This document shows, one piece after another, positions 8,090-19,421 of a stretch of 64,000 nucleotides of DNA. Each line of letters begins with the position of its first letter. Positions within the stretch are counted from its first letter, which is position 1. Below the pieces are notes generated by a model. The model was not told the origin of the DNA, made no database searches, and worked only from the letters and a program-made list of their open reading frames with translations. The DNA is from JACCTU01 sp963737405 (GTDB lineage Bacteria; Actinomycetota; Thermoleophilia; Gaiellales; Gaiellaceae), in contig CAVTSL010000001.1 in NCBI GenBank assembly GCA_963737405.1, forward strand, positions 110,148-174,147, given 5' to 3'. The position numbers and the translations under genes are program-made.

Positions 8090-9253
8090 GTGGCCGCGCT
8101 CGCACTCGACGTGAACGCGATCCGGGCGCGGTTCTCCTCCCTCCGCACCGACTGGGCCCTCTTCGACGGGCCCGGTGGCACGCAGGTGCCCGACACCGTG
8201 ATCGACGCGATCGCCGCCTACCTGCGCGAGTCGAACGCGAACCTCGGCGGCGCCTTCGAGGCGAGCGTGCGGAGCGACGCGCTCGTCACGAACGCGCGGC
8301 TCGCCGCCGCAACGTTCCTCGGCTGCACGCCGGACGAGGTGATCTTCGGACAGAACATGACGACGCTGAACTTCGCGCTGTCACGCACGCTCGGGCGGGA
8401 GCTTCGTGCCGGGGACGAGATCCTGGCGACGAAGCTCGACCATGACGGCAACGTCGCGCCGTGGCTCGAGCTCGCGCGCGATCTCGGGCTCGAGATCCGC
8501 CTCGTCGAGCTCAACGAGGACACGACGCTCAACCTCGACGACCTCGCGTCGAAGCTGACCGAGCGCACGCGCGTCGTCGCGTTCCCGCTGGCGTCGAACG
8601 CGGTCGGGACGCTCGTCGACGCGCGTCGCGTCGCGGAGCTCGCGCACGGTGTCGGAGCGCTCGCCTGGGCGGACGCCGTGCACTTCGGCCCGCACGGGCC
8701 GATCGACGTCACCGCGCTCGGCGTCGACGTGCTCCTCTGCTCGCCCTACAAGTTCTTCGGCCCGCACCTCGGGCTCGCGTTCGGGCGCGCGCGAGCGTGC
8801 TCGAGCGTTGGCGGCCCGTACAAGGTGCGGCCGTCCGCGGACGAGCCGGTCGGCGCGAGGTTCGAGACGGGCACACTCGCGCACGAGCTCCTCGCCGGCT
8901 TCGTCGCCGCGGTCGACTACGTGCACGACGTCGGCTGGGACGCGATCCGGGCGCACGAGCACGCGCTCGGCGAGCAGCTTCTCGCGGGCCTCCCGAGCAC
9001 GTGGACCCTCCACGGACTGCCGACGATGGAGGGCCGCGTGCCGACGTTCGCGCTCACGCACGCGTCGGCCTCGCCCGACGCCGCCGCCGCGCGCCTGGCC
9101 GAGCGGAAGCTCGCGGTCTGGTCGGGCGACTACTACGCGGTCGAGGTGATGAAGCGGCTCGGGCTCGCCGACGGCGCCGTGCGCGTCGGGCTCGTGCACT
9201 ACAACACCGCGGACGAGGTCGACCGCCTGCTCGAGGCGCTGCGGGAGCTGTGA
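8090..9253 (+). CDS. Cysteine-desulfurase-like class V aminotransferase
   Basis: 387 residues, PLP enzyme of fold type I. The pyridoxal Lys lies in SPYKFFGPH (near residue 222), preceded by WADAVHFGPHGPID, whose Asp-Ala-Val-His corresponds to the PLP-contacting DxxH/Q motif. The sequence FDGPGGTQVPDTVIDAI at the start matches the cysteine desulfurase-like (SufS-related) subgroup rather than IscS. The loop where IscS/SufS carry the catalytic Cys reads GFVAA/GTLAHELLAG, and I see no obvious equivalent, so the reaction may differ from desulfuration. First gene of a tight three-gene operon (4-base overlap with the next). Confidence 0.85.
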   Translation: MAALALDVNAIRARFSSLRTDWALFDGPGGTQVPDTVIDAIAAYLRESNANLGGAFEASVRSDALVTNARLAAATFLGCTPDEVIFGQNMTTLNFALSRTLGRELRAGDEILATKLDHDGNVAPWLELARDLGLEIRLVELNEDTTLNLDDLASKLTERTRVVAFPLASNAVGTLVDARRVAELAHGVGALAWADAVHFGPHGPIDVTALGVDVLLCSPYKFFGPHLGLAFGRARACSSVGGPYKVRPSADEPVGARFETGTLAHELLAGFVAAVDYVHDVGWDAIRAHEHALGEQLLAGLPSTWTLHGLPTMEGRVPTFALTHASASPDAAAARLAERKLAVWSGDYYAVEVMKRLGLADGAVRVGLVHYNTADEVDRLLEALREL

Positions 9254-10215
9254 GCTCGCTCCTCGTCCTCGGCGGCACGCGCTTCCTCGGCCGCGCGCTC
9301 GTGGACGCGGCTCTCGCGCGCGGCCACGAGGTGACGCTCTTCAACCGAGGGCTGACGAACCCGGAGCTCTTCCCCGACGTCGAGAAGCTCACGGGCGACC
9401 GAAACGAGGACGTCTCGGCGCTCGAGGGGCGCGACTGGGACGCCGTCGTCGACGTCGCGACGTTCCTCCCGCGCGCGGTCCGTCTCTCCACCGGCGCGCT
9501 CGACGACCACGTCGGGCGCTACGTGTTCGTGTCGAGCATCTCCGCCTATGCCGACCTGAGCACGCCGGCGTCGGAGGATGCGCCCGTCGCGGAGCTGACG
9601 AACGCCGACTCCGAGAGCGTCGAGGACTACGGCCCGCTGAAGGCCGAGTGCGAGCGCATCGTGCAGGACGCGTTCGGAGACCGCGCGCTCGTCGTCCGGC
9701 CCGGCCTGATCGTCGGCCCGCACGACCCGACCGACCGGTTCACCTACTGGCCCCGCCGGGTCGCCGAGGGCGGCCGGGTGCTCGCGCCCGCTCCGCAGGA
9801 CGCGCCGGTGCAGTTCATCGACGTGCGCGACCTCGCCGAGTGGATCGTCAGGGCGATCGAGTCCGGACGCTCCGGCGTCTACAACGTCACGGGCGAGCCG
9901 ACGACGTTCGAGCGGCTGCTCGACGAATGCGTTCGCGCGGGCGGGGACGCGGAGATCGTCTGGGTCCCGTCCGAGCGCCTCGTCGAAGCCGGTGTCGGCG
10001 AGTGGATGGAGCTTCCGCTCTGGCTCGTCTCGCCCGACTTCGCCGCGATGCAGCGGACGGACGTCTCGAAGGCGCTCCGCGACGGGCTCCGGTTCCGGCC
10101 GCTCGCCGAGACGATCCGGGACACGCTCGCCTGGGACGCCGCGCGCGAGACTCCGCGCGCCGAGGGCGTCGGGCTTTCCCCTGAGCGCGAGCGCGAGCTG
10201 CTCGACAGTGCCTGA
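9250..10215 (+). CDS. NAD-dependent epimerase/reductase (extended SDR)
   Basis: 321 residues. The GTG at 9250 overlaps the upstream stop (GTGA). Rossmann motif GGTRFLG at residues 8-14, SSISAY near residue 94 and Tyr-x-x-x-Lys as YGPLK near residue 126, then RPGLIVGPHDPTDRFTYW. These are features of NAD-dependent epimerase/dehydratases of the mRNA-binding/CSP41-like branch. The substrate is unknown. It is translationally coupled on both sides, so it probably acts with the desulfurase-like enzyme. Confidence 0.85.
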   Translation: MSSLLVLGGTRFLGRALVDAALARGHEVTLFNRGLTNPELFPDVEKLTGDRNEDVSALEGRDWDAVVDVATFLPRAVRLSTGALDDHVGRYVFVSSISAYADLSTPASEDAPVAELTNADSESVEDYGPLKAECERIVQDAFGDRALVVRPGLIVGPHDPTDRFTYWPRRVAEGGRVLAPAPQDAPVQFIDVRDLAEWIVRAIESGRSGVYNVTGEPTTFERLLDECVRAGGDAEIVWVPSERLVEAGVGEWMELPLWLVSPDFAAMQRTDVSKALRDGLRFRPLAETIRDTLAWDAARETPRAEGVGLSPERERELLDSA

Positions 10216-10522
10216 GAAGGACTACAGCGCCACTCCGCTCTCGAAGAAGCTCGGCGCGAAGCCCGGCGCCGGCGTCGTCGTCTTCTTCACCACCTCGCGC
10301 GCCGACCTCGCGAAGCGGTTCGCGAAGCTCAAGCGGACGCTCGACCCTGCGGACGGCCTCTGGGTCGCGTGGCCGAAGAAGGCCTCGAAGATCGAGACCG
10401 ACCTCGACTTCGAATCGGTGCAGCAGATCGGCCTCGACGCCGGGCTCGTCGACAACAAGAGCGCCGCGATCGACGCGGACTGGCAGGCGCTTCGGTTCGT
10501 GTACCGGCTCCGCGATCGCTAG
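10208..10522 (+). CDS. DUF3052 family protein
   Basis: 104 residues from the GTG at 10208, which overlaps the previous gene by 8 bases. Contains the DUF3052 pattern: DYSATPLSKKLGAKPG near the start and DGLWVAWPKKASKIETDL in the middle, then DNKSAAID and a C-terminal FVYRLRDR. The function of this actinobacterial family is unknown. Last gene of the operon; it overlaps the convergent SIS gene by 4 bases. Confidence 0.85.
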   Translation: MPEKDYSATPLSKKLGAKPGAGVVVFFTTSRADLAKRFAKLKRTLDPADGLWVAWPKKASKIETDLDFESVQQIGLDAGLVDNKSAAIDADWQALRFVYRLRDR

Positions 10523-11379
10523 GAGTAGGTCGCGCGGGCGCGCTCCCAGCGCTCGTCGTCGCGCCGGATCCGATCGGGATTCACGCCGCGCGCCTCGGCC
10601 AGCTCGAGCGTCAGGAGCTGGAAGCGGACGATGTCCACGACGGGATGGCGCGTCGGGACGAGCGTCACGTCGCAGCCGAGCTCGCGGAGCGCGGCGACGG
10701 CGCCGTGCGCCCGTTCCGCCGCGCGTCCCTCACCCTCGAGCACGAAGCAGCGGACCGTCTCGTCGACCGCCGCGAGGTAGCCGTGGAGGAGCTGCTCGGT
10801 CTCGTGCGGCTCGGCGGCGACGAACACGCCCTCGCGGAGCTTGAGGACGGCCTCCTGCGCGGTCGGCCAGTCGCGGCCGGCCCCCGCGACGAGCCAGCGT
10901 TCGTGGTCGCTCACCGGCTCGCGGTCGTCGAGCGCGGCGGCCACAGCGTCGGGGAGCCAGTCGATCGCCTCGCCCCTGAGCGCGGCGAGCGCCGCGACCG
11001 CGCACGTGTAGCTCGCGGTGTGGCACCAGCTCTCCTCGATCGCCGGCGTCGCGACGATCACCTCGTCCGCGAGCTCGCCGAGCGGGCTGTCCGGCTTGCC
11101 CGTGACGAGCCACTTCGGCCCCGGGAAGGCACGCGCCGCCTCGAGCGTCAGCGGCGTGTCGCCCTCGTGGCTGATCACGACGAGGAGATCCGCGTCCGGC
11201 GGCCGGAGCACGGCCTCGAGCGCCTGCACCGCCTCGCCGCCCGTCTGGGCCGCGTGGAAGGACGTGCCGCACCCCGTGTAGACGACGCGCGCGCCGTCCG
11301 GCAACCGCCGGTCGGTCGGCACCTGCCGCAGCCAGTCGGGCTGCGCGTGGATCGCCGCGCGCGTCGCGTCTCCGGCCAT
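10519..11379 (-). CDS. SIS-domain sugar isomerase/deaminase-like protein
   Basis: 286 residues from the ATG at 11379. Two SIS subdomains, as in the isomerase half of GlmS and in AgaS/FrlB proteins: YTGCGTSFHAAQTGGEAVQAL with the phosphosugar-binding Ser/Thr, VVISHEGDTPLTLEA, and VAGAGRDWPTAQEAVLKLREG in the second half. No glutaminase domain is attached. It probably acts on an aminosugar or fructosamine phosphate (inference). It is divergent from the thioesterase gene with 24 bases between, and the two share one TATA-rich box. Confidence 0.8.
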   Translation of the reverse strand: MAGDATRAAIHAQPDWLRQVPTDRRLPDGARVVYTGCGTSFHAAQTGGEAVQALEAVLRPPDADLLVVISHEGDTPLTLEAARAFPGPKWLVTGKPDSPLGELADEVIVATPAIEESWCHTASYTCAVAALAALRGEAIDWLPDAVAAALDDREPVSDHERWLVAGAGRDWPTAQEAVLKLREGVFVAAEPHETEQLLHGYLAAVDETVRCFVLEGEGRAAERAHGAVAALRELGCDVTLVPTRHPVVDIVRFQLLTLELAEARGVNPDRIRRDDERWERARATYS

Positions 11380-11403
11380 AGGCGCGTCTATACCATCCTC
11401 GGC
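11380..11403. promoter_or_regulatory. Shared divergent leaderless promoter
   Basis: TCTATACCAT at 11387-11396 supplies TATAGA 7 bases before the leftward ATG (11379) and TACCAT 7 bases before the rightward GTG (11404). Two leaderless transcripts would start back to back from one 24-base gap. Confidence 0.45.
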
Positions 11404-11802
11404 GTGACGGCGTTTCCGTTCGTGCACCGCGAGATCGTTCGGTTCAGCGACCTCGACCCGATGGGGCACGTGAACAACGCGGTCTATCTCACCTGGATCG
11501 AGAACGCACGGATCGAGTTCCTGCGGGCGCTCGGCACGTTCGACCAGCCCGACACCGCGGGCATGACGATGATCCTCGCGCGGGCGGAGGTCGACTTCCG
11601 CGCGCCGCTCGGCTTCGGCGACGAGATCGACGTCGCCGTACGCACCGCGCGCCTCGGAACGAAGAGCTTCGACCTCGAGTACGAGCTCCGCCGCGGCGAG
11701 AGCGTCGCCGCGAGCGCGAAGACCGTGCTCGTCGCGTACGACTATCAGAGCAATTCGAGCAAGGAGATACCGGACGAATGGCGACGGCGACTGGCGGCCT
11801 AG
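11404..11802 (+). CDS. Acyl-CoA thioesterase, hotdog fold (YbgC/FadM-like)
   Basis: 132 residues. The active-site signature FSDLDPMGHVNNAVYLTWIENAR (residues 14-36; Asp in DxxGHxNN) is that of 4-hydroxybenzoyl-CoA thioesterase/YbgC enzymes. EVDFRAPLGFGDEIDV and KTVLVAYD complete the single hotdog domain. The substrate is unknown. The end overlaps the M16 peptidase start by 25 bases, so the two are probably co-transcribed. Confidence 0.88.
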   Translation: MTAFPFVHREIVRFSDLDPMGHVNNAVYLTWIENARIEFLRALGTFDQPDTAGMTMILARAEVDFRAPLGFGDEIDVAVRTARLGTKSFDLEYELRRGESVAASAKTVLVAYDYQSNSSKEIPDEWRRRLAA

Positions 11803-13064
11803 TTTTCGAGCGCACGACGCTCCCGAACGGCGTGCGGCTGCTCACGGCACCGATGCCGCAGGTGCAGTCGACGTCGTGCTTCCTCATGTTCTCGGCGGGC
11901 TCGCGCTACGAGACCGAGGAGACGAACGGCATCGCGCACTTCGCGGAGCACATGTTCTTCAAGGGAACGGAGCGGCGTCCGACGTCGCGCGACATCGCCG
12001 GCGAGGTCGACTCGATCGGCGGCGAGTTCAACGCGTTCACGGGCAAGGAGTACACGGGCTACTACGTGAAGTGCGCGTCGGAGCACGCGCCGGTCGCGTT
12101 CGACGTGCTCGTCGACATGATCCGGCACTCGCGGTTCGACGCCGAGGAGATCGAGCGCGAGAAGGGCGTGATCATCGAGGAGATGAACATGTACTTCGAC
12201 ACGCCGCGCGACTTCATGAGCGGCCTGTACGAGTCGCTGCTCTACGGCGACCAGCCGCTCGGCTGGGACATCATCGGCCGCAAGGAGACGGTGCGCGCCG
12301 CGGAGCGTCAGACCTTCCTCGACTACATCGAGCGCTGGTACCAGCCGACACGGCTCGTGGTCGGCGTCGGCGGGCGGTTCGACGGCGACCTGCTCGCGCG
12401 CGTCGAGGACCTCGTCTCGGAGTTCGCGCCCGGCGAGCGGCCCGGCCCCGACCCGGTCCAGCTGCCCTCGTACAGCGAGCCGCGCGTCGCGCTGCACACG
12501 AAGCAGTCCGACCAGGCGCACGTGTCGATCGGCGTGCCGAGCTACCCGCTCGTGCATCCCGACCGCTACGTGCTGCAGCTGCTCGCGACCGTGCTCGGCG
12601 GCGGCATGTCGTCGCGCCTCTTCACCGAGGTGCGCGAGCGCCGCGGGCTCGCGTACTACGTCTTCGGGATCAACAACAGCTACACGGACGCCGGTTCGCT
12701 CTTCTCGCAGGCGGGCGTCGACATCAACCGCATCGACGAGGCGATCGAGACGATCGTGCGCGAGCTGCGCCGGATCGCCGACGAGCCGGTGCCGGCGGAC
12801 GAGCTCGAGAAGGCGCGGAACTTCGCCAAGGGCCGCTTCGTCCTCCAGCTCGAGAGCCCGCACGGGACGATCATGTTCGGGCTGCGGCGCGAGGTGCTCG
12901 AGGGGAGCGCGACCGAGCCGACCGAGGTGCTGGAGGCGCTCGACGCCGTCACCGCCGAGGACATCCAGCGCGTCGCGCAGGACGTGATCGCCCGCAACGC
13001 GCTCAACCTCGCGGTGATCGGGCCGTTCGACGACGACCAGCGGTTCCGCGCCTTGCTGACCTAG
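11778..13064 (+). CDS. M16 family zinc metallopeptidase
   Basis: 428 residues, the usual size of a one-chain bacterial processing-peptidase-like protein. The zinc motif HFAEH (inverted HxxEH) is near residue 55, with the downstream Glu in EREKGVIIEEMNMYFDTPRD near residue 132. The C-terminal half has the inactive M16 repeat with GGGMSSRLFTEVRERRGLAY near residue 275. Start MATATGG preceded by AGGAGA. Role: cleavage of small peptides or processing of exported proteins; the target is unknown. Ends at the long inverted repeat that separates it from the convergent MerR gene. Confidence 0.92.
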   Translation: MATATGGLVFERTTLPNGVRLLTAPMPQVQSTSCFLMFSAGSRYETEETNGIAHFAEHMFFKGTERRPTSRDIAGEVDSIGGEFNAFTGKEYTGYYVKCASEHAPVAFDVLVDMIRHSRFDAEEIEREKGVIIEEMNMYFDTPRDFMSGLYESLLYGDQPLGWDIIGRKETVRAAERQTFLDYIERWYQPTRLVVGVGGRFDGDLLARVEDLVSEFAPGERPGPDPVQLPSYSEPRVALHTKQSDQAHVSIGVPSYPLVHPDRYVLQLLATVLGGGMSSRLFTEVRERRGLAYYVFGINNSYTDAGSLFSQAGVDINRIDEAIETIVRELRRIADEPVPADELEKARNFAKGRFVLQLESPHGTIMFGLRREVLEGSATEPTEVLEALDAVTAEDIQRVAQDVIARNALNLAVIGPFDDDQRFRALLT

Positions 13065-13135
13065 GAGGGCTTGACGGAACGGGCGCTGTGCCGCCGGGCC
13101 GCGTGGCGCCATGCCCTCTCCACCAAGCCCTCCTA
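13062..13135. terminator. Bidirectional terminator between M16 and merR-like genes
   Basis: TAGGAGGGCTTG (13062-13073) and CAAGCCCTCCTA (13124-13135) are perfect 12-base inverted repeats, 50 bases apart. The arms include the stop codon of each convergent gene. The loop holds further short GC-rich pairings. It lacks a T-run. Confidence 0.55.
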
Positions 13136-13930
13136 CCTAGCGAGCTCGGCGAGGTCCTTCCCGATCACCTCGCGGTCCTCCGGGTCGGGGATCGCGGCGA
13201 GTGCCTCGCGGCCGAGCTCGAGGTTCCGCCGGAACTCGTCCTCGTTGCCCGCGACGCGGTGCGCGCGCGCGAGAGCCTCGTAGGCCGAAGCGAGGTCCCA
13301 GTCGCCGATCTCGTTCTCGAGGCAGTGGTCGAGGCAGCGCTGCGCGTGGTAGACCGCCGCGTCGCCACGGCCGAGCACGGCGTTGACGCGCGAGATCTGC
13401 CACTGCGCGCGTGCCGCGTTTTCGGGCGCATCGGTGGCGCGGCTCCAGTGGTACGCCGACGCGTGCGTCGCGTTCAACATCTCGTCGTCGTCGGCCTTCG
13501 TCCGGTCGTCCTTCTCGAGCAGCGTCCACGTGTAGTTGAAGAGGTCGACGCCGAGCTGCCGGTGGTCGACCTCGATGCCCGTCCTGGGCTCTGCCATCAG
13601 ATCCTCCGTTCCTTCGATGAGTGCATTCAGCCGGTACTGCACGCGCTGCAGGCGCCAGATCCGTGCCTGCACGCGTCGCGCGTGCTGCCTGAGCGACCCG
13701 ATGTCGCCGTCCGCGAGCACGTCCCGGATCTCGTCGAGCGAGAGATCGAGGGCGCGCAGCCGCTGGATCGCGCGTGCCTGGGGCAGCTGGTCCTCGCGGT
13801 AGAAGCGGTACCCCGTGTCCGGGTCGGTGCGCGCCGGCCGCAGGAGGCCGACCTCGTCGTAGTGGCGCAGGGCGCCGACCGAGAGGCCGGTGAGCCGCGC
13901 GAAGCGCCCGATCGAGAGCAGCTCTGCCAT
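13133..13930 (-). CDS. MerR-family regulator with helical (TPR-like) C-terminal half
   Basis: 265 residues. The N-terminal winged helix is standard MerR (SIGRFARLTGLSVGALRHYDEVGLLRPARTDPDTGYRFY, residues 6-44), followed by the dimer helix to about residue 110. Instead of a metal-binding or GyrI-like drug-binding end, residues 120-265 are Ala/Leu/Glu-rich helices (AYHWSRATDAPENAARAQWQI, ASAYEALARAHRVAGNEDEF) resembling tetratricopeptide repeats. Effector unknown; a protein partner is possible. TAGGCT lies 6 bases before the ATG (leaderless). It is convergent with M16; the next gene left-to-right, on the same strand, is the beta-lactamase-like one. Confidence 0.85.
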   Translation of the reverse strand: MAELLSIGRFARLTGLSVGALRHYDEVGLLRPARTDPDTGYRFYREDQLPQARAIQRLRALDLSLDEIRDVLADGDIGSLRQHARRVQARIWRLQRVQYRLNALIEGTEDLMAEPRTGIEVDHRQLGVDLFNYTWTLLEKDDRTKADDDEMLNATHASAYHWSRATDAPENAARAQWQISRVNAVLGRGDAAVYHAQRCLDHCLENEIGDWDLASAYEALARAHRVAGNEDEFRRNLELGREALAAIPDPEDREVIGKDLAELAR

Positions 13931-13942
13931 GCGCCGAGCCTA
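13931..13942 (-). promoter_or_regulatory. Leaderless -10 box for merR-like gene
   Basis: TAGGCT (13942-13937) plus a 6-base spacer before the ATG at 13930. Confidence 0.4.
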
Positions 13943-13952
13943 GGGTCTCGAC

Positions 13953-14939
13953 CTAGTGGAGAGTCAAGGCCGCGACGCGCCTGCCGAGCGAGCGGGCCTC
14001 CGCCTCGGTGATCCCTGGCCGGTACGCGAGGACGACGACGATCCTCGGCGACCGCCCGTAGACGATCGCCGCGGTCGCGCGCGTGTCGGAGATCCAGCCC
14101 TCCTTGTGCGCGGTCGGGGCGTGCGCGAAGGGCTGCACCATGCCGCCGCTCGTGGAGTGGACGAGCAGGGCGATCGCGCGCGTTGCCTGCGTGCGGGTGA
14201 GGCCGGTCATGCGCTGTACGTGCCGGTTGCCTGCGGCGGCGGCGTGGAGCGCATAGAGCATCCGGCCGAGGTCGTGCGCGGTGGTCACGCGCACGTGGCC
14301 GTGCGGCGGCGGCTTCGGCGCGTCGGAGGAGACGGCGGTTCCGGCCCGGTACGGCCCGGGATACGTGCTCGCCCGTGCCCCGAGCCGCCTGAGCGCGGCC
14401 TCGACGACGCGCTCGCCGCCGACCCGCCGCGCGACGCGGTTCGCGGCGAGGTTGGACGACCAGCCGGCCAGCTGGCGGAGGTCGTACCAGAGCGGTGAGC
14501 CGGGCCGCTCACCGCGGCGGAGTGCCTCCGCCAGGACGCCGAGCTTGACGGTGGAGGCGGCCGGGAAGCGGGCGTCGGAGTTCCAGCCGGCCCACGTCCC
14601 GGTCGAGAGGTCGTGCACCCAGAACGCGCTCCAGCCCCGGTAGGACGAGCCGAGCGCGGCGAGCCGCGCTGCGAGCGCGTCGTCCTTCGAGCGTTCGGCG
14701 CGTGCGATCGGCGGGACGGCGAAGCCCGGCGAGTCGCGGGACGCGCGCCAGCTCGACGGCCGGTGGTCGTGTCGCTCCGCGGCCAGGACCTCGGCGTGCG
14801 CCCGCGCCGCCGCCGCGCGATCGCCGCTTCGCAACGCGCGCTCCTCGCGGTCGCGCGCGCCGTCGTAGCTCGCCTGCAGGGCGTCGGGGCTCGGTGCCGC
14901 GGCGACGAGCGCGAGCGCCGCGAGCGTCAGAAGCTTCAC
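13953..14939 (-). CDS. Secreted beta-lactamase-related serine hydrolase (class A-like)
   Basis: 328 residues from the GTG at 14939. Signal peptide LLTLAALALVAAAPSPDA. Class A layout: SxxK as ASTVK near residue 140 (FPAASTVKLGVLAEAL), SxN as WSSNLAANR near residue 177, and the KTG element as HKEGW near residue 286. The Glu-166 omega-loop motif is not obvious, so penicillinase activity is uncertain. It may act on cell-wall peptides or be an inactive relative. It sits between the MerR gene and the ABC system, all on the minus strand; regulation by the MerR protein is conceivable but unproven. Confidence 0.82.
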   Translation of the reverse strand: MKLLTLAALALVAAAPSPDALQASYDGARDREERALRSGDRAAAARAHAEVLAAERHDHRPSSWRASRDSPGFAVPPIARAERSKDDALAARLAALGSSYRGWSAFWVHDLSTGTWAGWNSDARFPAASTVKLGVLAEALRRGERPGSPLWYDLRQLAGWSSNLAANRVARRVGGERVVEAALRRLGARASTYPGPYRAGTAVSSDAPKPPPHGHVRVTTAHDLGRMLYALHAAAAGNRHVQRMTGLTRTQATRAIALLVHSTSGGMVQPFAHAPTAHKEGWISDTRATAAIVYGRSPRIVVVLAYRPGITEAEARSLGRRVAALTLH

Positions 14940-14952
14940 GGGTGCAAGTGTC

Positions 14953-16445
<1,493 letters not shown>

Positions 16446-16449
<4 letters not shown>

Positions 16450-19421
16450 GCGTCCGCCTCCGCGGGTCGTCCCGCCTCGGACTCGCGGAACGCAGAGCGC
16501 GTCGCGATCCAGACGACGGCCCAGCCGAGCAGCGCGAGCACGAGCACGCCGAGCAGCGCCAAGGACGTGTCGAACGTCGGCGTGAGCGGCGGCACGGGCG
16601 GAGTCGCCGACGCCGAGACCGCGACGACGTCGACGACGATCGTGACGAGCAGGAGACCCGCGAGCACCCCGCCGGCGAGCCCGAGCGCGCCGACGACGAT
16701 CTGCCTCGTGCGGACGAGCCGGCGGAGCAGGGCGGGCGGTGCGCCCTGCGACTCCAGGTCGAGGAGCGCGTCGCGGTCGTCGCGGAGATCGGCGATCGTC
16801 GTCAGCGCGACGGCGAAGAGCGCGAGGAGGAACGCGGCGCCCGCGGCGATGGCCAGCATCGCGAGCGAGCCGCGCGCGATCGGATCGTCGCGCAGCGATG
16901 CTTCCCGCTCGACGCGTGAGTCGAGCACGAGCGCGTCGAACGGCGCGCGGCGCAGCGTTGCGCGCGCGGCACGCTCGGCGCCCGCAGAGTCCGCGTTCGC
17001 CCACACCTCGGTCGGAAACCCGGTCCCCGGCTCGGCGAGGTCGAGCGCCGTCTCGAGCGCGCGCCGGTCGACGACGGCGAAGTCTCCGCGCGTCGACGGG
17101 AAGCGGTCGGCCACCTGGACGACGCGCACGCCGATCACACGGCCGCCGACCTGCAGCCCCAGCCGCCCCGACCGGTCCGCGAGGGCCTGCAGCGCCGGCG
17201 AGACGATCGCCGGCAGCGCCTTCCCGTCGAGCGCCTGGCGCGGGCGGAACCACGTCTCGACGGCGTTCGTCAGCGTCACGGCGAGACTCCCACCGCGGTA
17301 GCTCGCGCCGCCGATGCCGAGCCAGTCGGCGTAGTCGGCGCCCGCGAGCGGGCCGAGCTCGATCGTCCCCGTCGCCGAACGCCCGGCGTCCGCTCCGCGT
17401 TCCTGGAGCCGCGGCGGCGGCAAGATCCGGAGGCCGACGAGCGTCGAGCCGCGCGGGACCGGCGCGGACACCGTCCCGTCGGCCGGGCCGAGCGCCACGC
17501 GCTGGAACGCACCGTCCGGCCGGCGGATCGCAGCCTCGAGCCGGACGCCCGGGATCGACGAGCGCGCGCGGAGCGTCAGGCGGTCACCGAGGCGTGGGCC
17601 GACGATCGTCGAGGGCGCGGCGAGGTCGGGCGGGTCGAGCTCGGCGCCTCGCAGCGAGCGGAGGAGCGAGGGCTCGAGGCCGAGGACGGCGACGCCCGTC
17701 ACCCCGGAGAAGCCGGCGACGTTGGCCGCCGTGCGGACGACGGGCTCGGCGTCGACGTCGCTCCCGAGCGCCCGCAGGCGTGCGGGCGTCGCGACCTCGC
17801 GCACCGGCACGAGCCGTGAGAGATCCTCGCGCAGGACGAGATCGGCGCCGAGCGCGAAGGCGGCCTGGTTTCGGCGCCCCTGCTCGAGCGTCGCGCGGTA
17901 CGCGGCGGCGAAGAGTGCGAGCCCGACGCTGATCGTCAGGAACGCGACCGCTGCCGCCGCGGCGCCCGGCCGACGCGCGATCGAGAGGGTGCTCAATCGC
18001 GCGACGAGCATGTGCTCCGGCAGCGCCCGCTCGACGGTCCGCACGACGACCGGGAGCAGCCGCGCCGCGGCGATGCCCACCACGGCGACGAGCGCGACGG
18101 GAAGTGCGAGGAGCACGACGCCGGTGCCTCCGCCGCGGAGCAGCTCGTCCGTGTTCGCGGCACCGCGCGCGAGCGCCGCCGCGATCGCGACGACGAGGCC
18201 GGCCGCGACGAGGTCGAGCGCGCCGAACCGTCCGGTGCGGGAACGAACGACGAGCGCGACGACGATCGCCGCGATCGCGGCGAGGACGAGCAGGCCGGCC
18301 GCGACGGCGCCGCGCGCGCTCAGCAGCGCGTGCCGCCCGAGCGCCCACTCGCCGATCGCCGCCGAGCCGGCGATCGCGACGAGCCAGGCGAGCGCGACGC
18401 CGGCGACCGCCAGCACGACTCCCTGCGTCGCGATCACGAGACTCCGCTGCCACAACGGCACACCGAGCAGCGTCAACCGCCGGTCCGATGCCTCCGACGG
18501 ACGGCGCAGCCGGGTGGCGGCGAACGCGGCGAACGCGAGCAGGAGCGCGGCCCCTTGACCGCCGAGGAGCAGCAGCCTGCGCGCGCCGATCGTCGTCCTG
18601 TCGCGCGCTGCCGTGAGCTCCTCGGCGGGCGCGACGACGTCGAAGGCGATCGACGCCGACTGGAGCTCCGAGCGCGCGCGGGCGGCGTCGGCGACGAGCC
18701 CGCCGACGCTCCAGGGATGTACGTCGCCGCCGTGGAGCTCCGAGACCCAGCCGTAGCTCCGGTAGGTGTTCGCGAGGCCGGGCAGCGCGGCCGCCGACCG
18801 CACACCTTCGGCGAGGAGGAGCGGCGGCGCCGCCGGCTGGTGGTAGCGGATGACCCGCTGCAGCCTCGGAGCGAGGCGCGCGCGGTCGAGCTCGTTGCGG
18901 TCGGCGGGGACGGCGTCGCCGAAGAGCGCCGTCGAGCTGAGCACCCCGCGGCCGACGACGACGAACCCGCGCGGCGGCGCGCCGCGACCGCGCAGCTGCA
19001 GCACCTCGCAGCGCGCGGGCGTGCACGACGCCGGGAGCCGGCCGCTCGTCAGTCGAACGTGCGCGCCGAGCCCGTCGACAGCGCCGAACGCGACGAACCG
19101 CCCGCCCACGCTGCTCTCGCGAAAGAGCACGGTCGGCGTCGGCCGGCCGCCGAGTGTCGCGCGCACGCGACGGTCGAGCGCTCCGTACGCCTCGCCCTCA
19201 CCGGGGACGCCGAACCACGCGGCACGGATCGTCCGCGCAGAGGGCGGCAGCTCGTCGACCGCACGTGCAAGCGCACGTTCCTGCGCCACGAGCGAGCCGA
19301 CGAGCACCGAGGCGAGGAGCAGCCCCGCGGCCGCGACGCCCGCCACGACGAGCGCACTCCGCGCCCCGTCGGAGCGCACGCGGTGCAGGCCGTACGCGAC
19401 CGCCCTCGTGACACGCTGCAT
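16446..19421 (-). CDS. Large FtsX-like ABC permease, 991 aa
   Basis: A single chain with two FtsX-like units. Membrane segments are near residues 22-45 (ALVVAGVAAAGLLLASVLVG), in clusters around 280-470 (LLLLGGQGAALLLAFAAFAA, VVLAVAGVALAWLVAIAG, VALPVALVAVVGIAAARLLPV), near 490-515, and in the final 130 residues. Two large outer domains lie between (about 50-270 and 520-840). It would pair as a monomer with the fused double ATPase, a one-permease/one-ATPase exporter of MacB/LolCE type. TAGACT lies 7 bases before the ATG. Partner overlap (GTGA) implies translational coupling. Confidence 0.88.
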
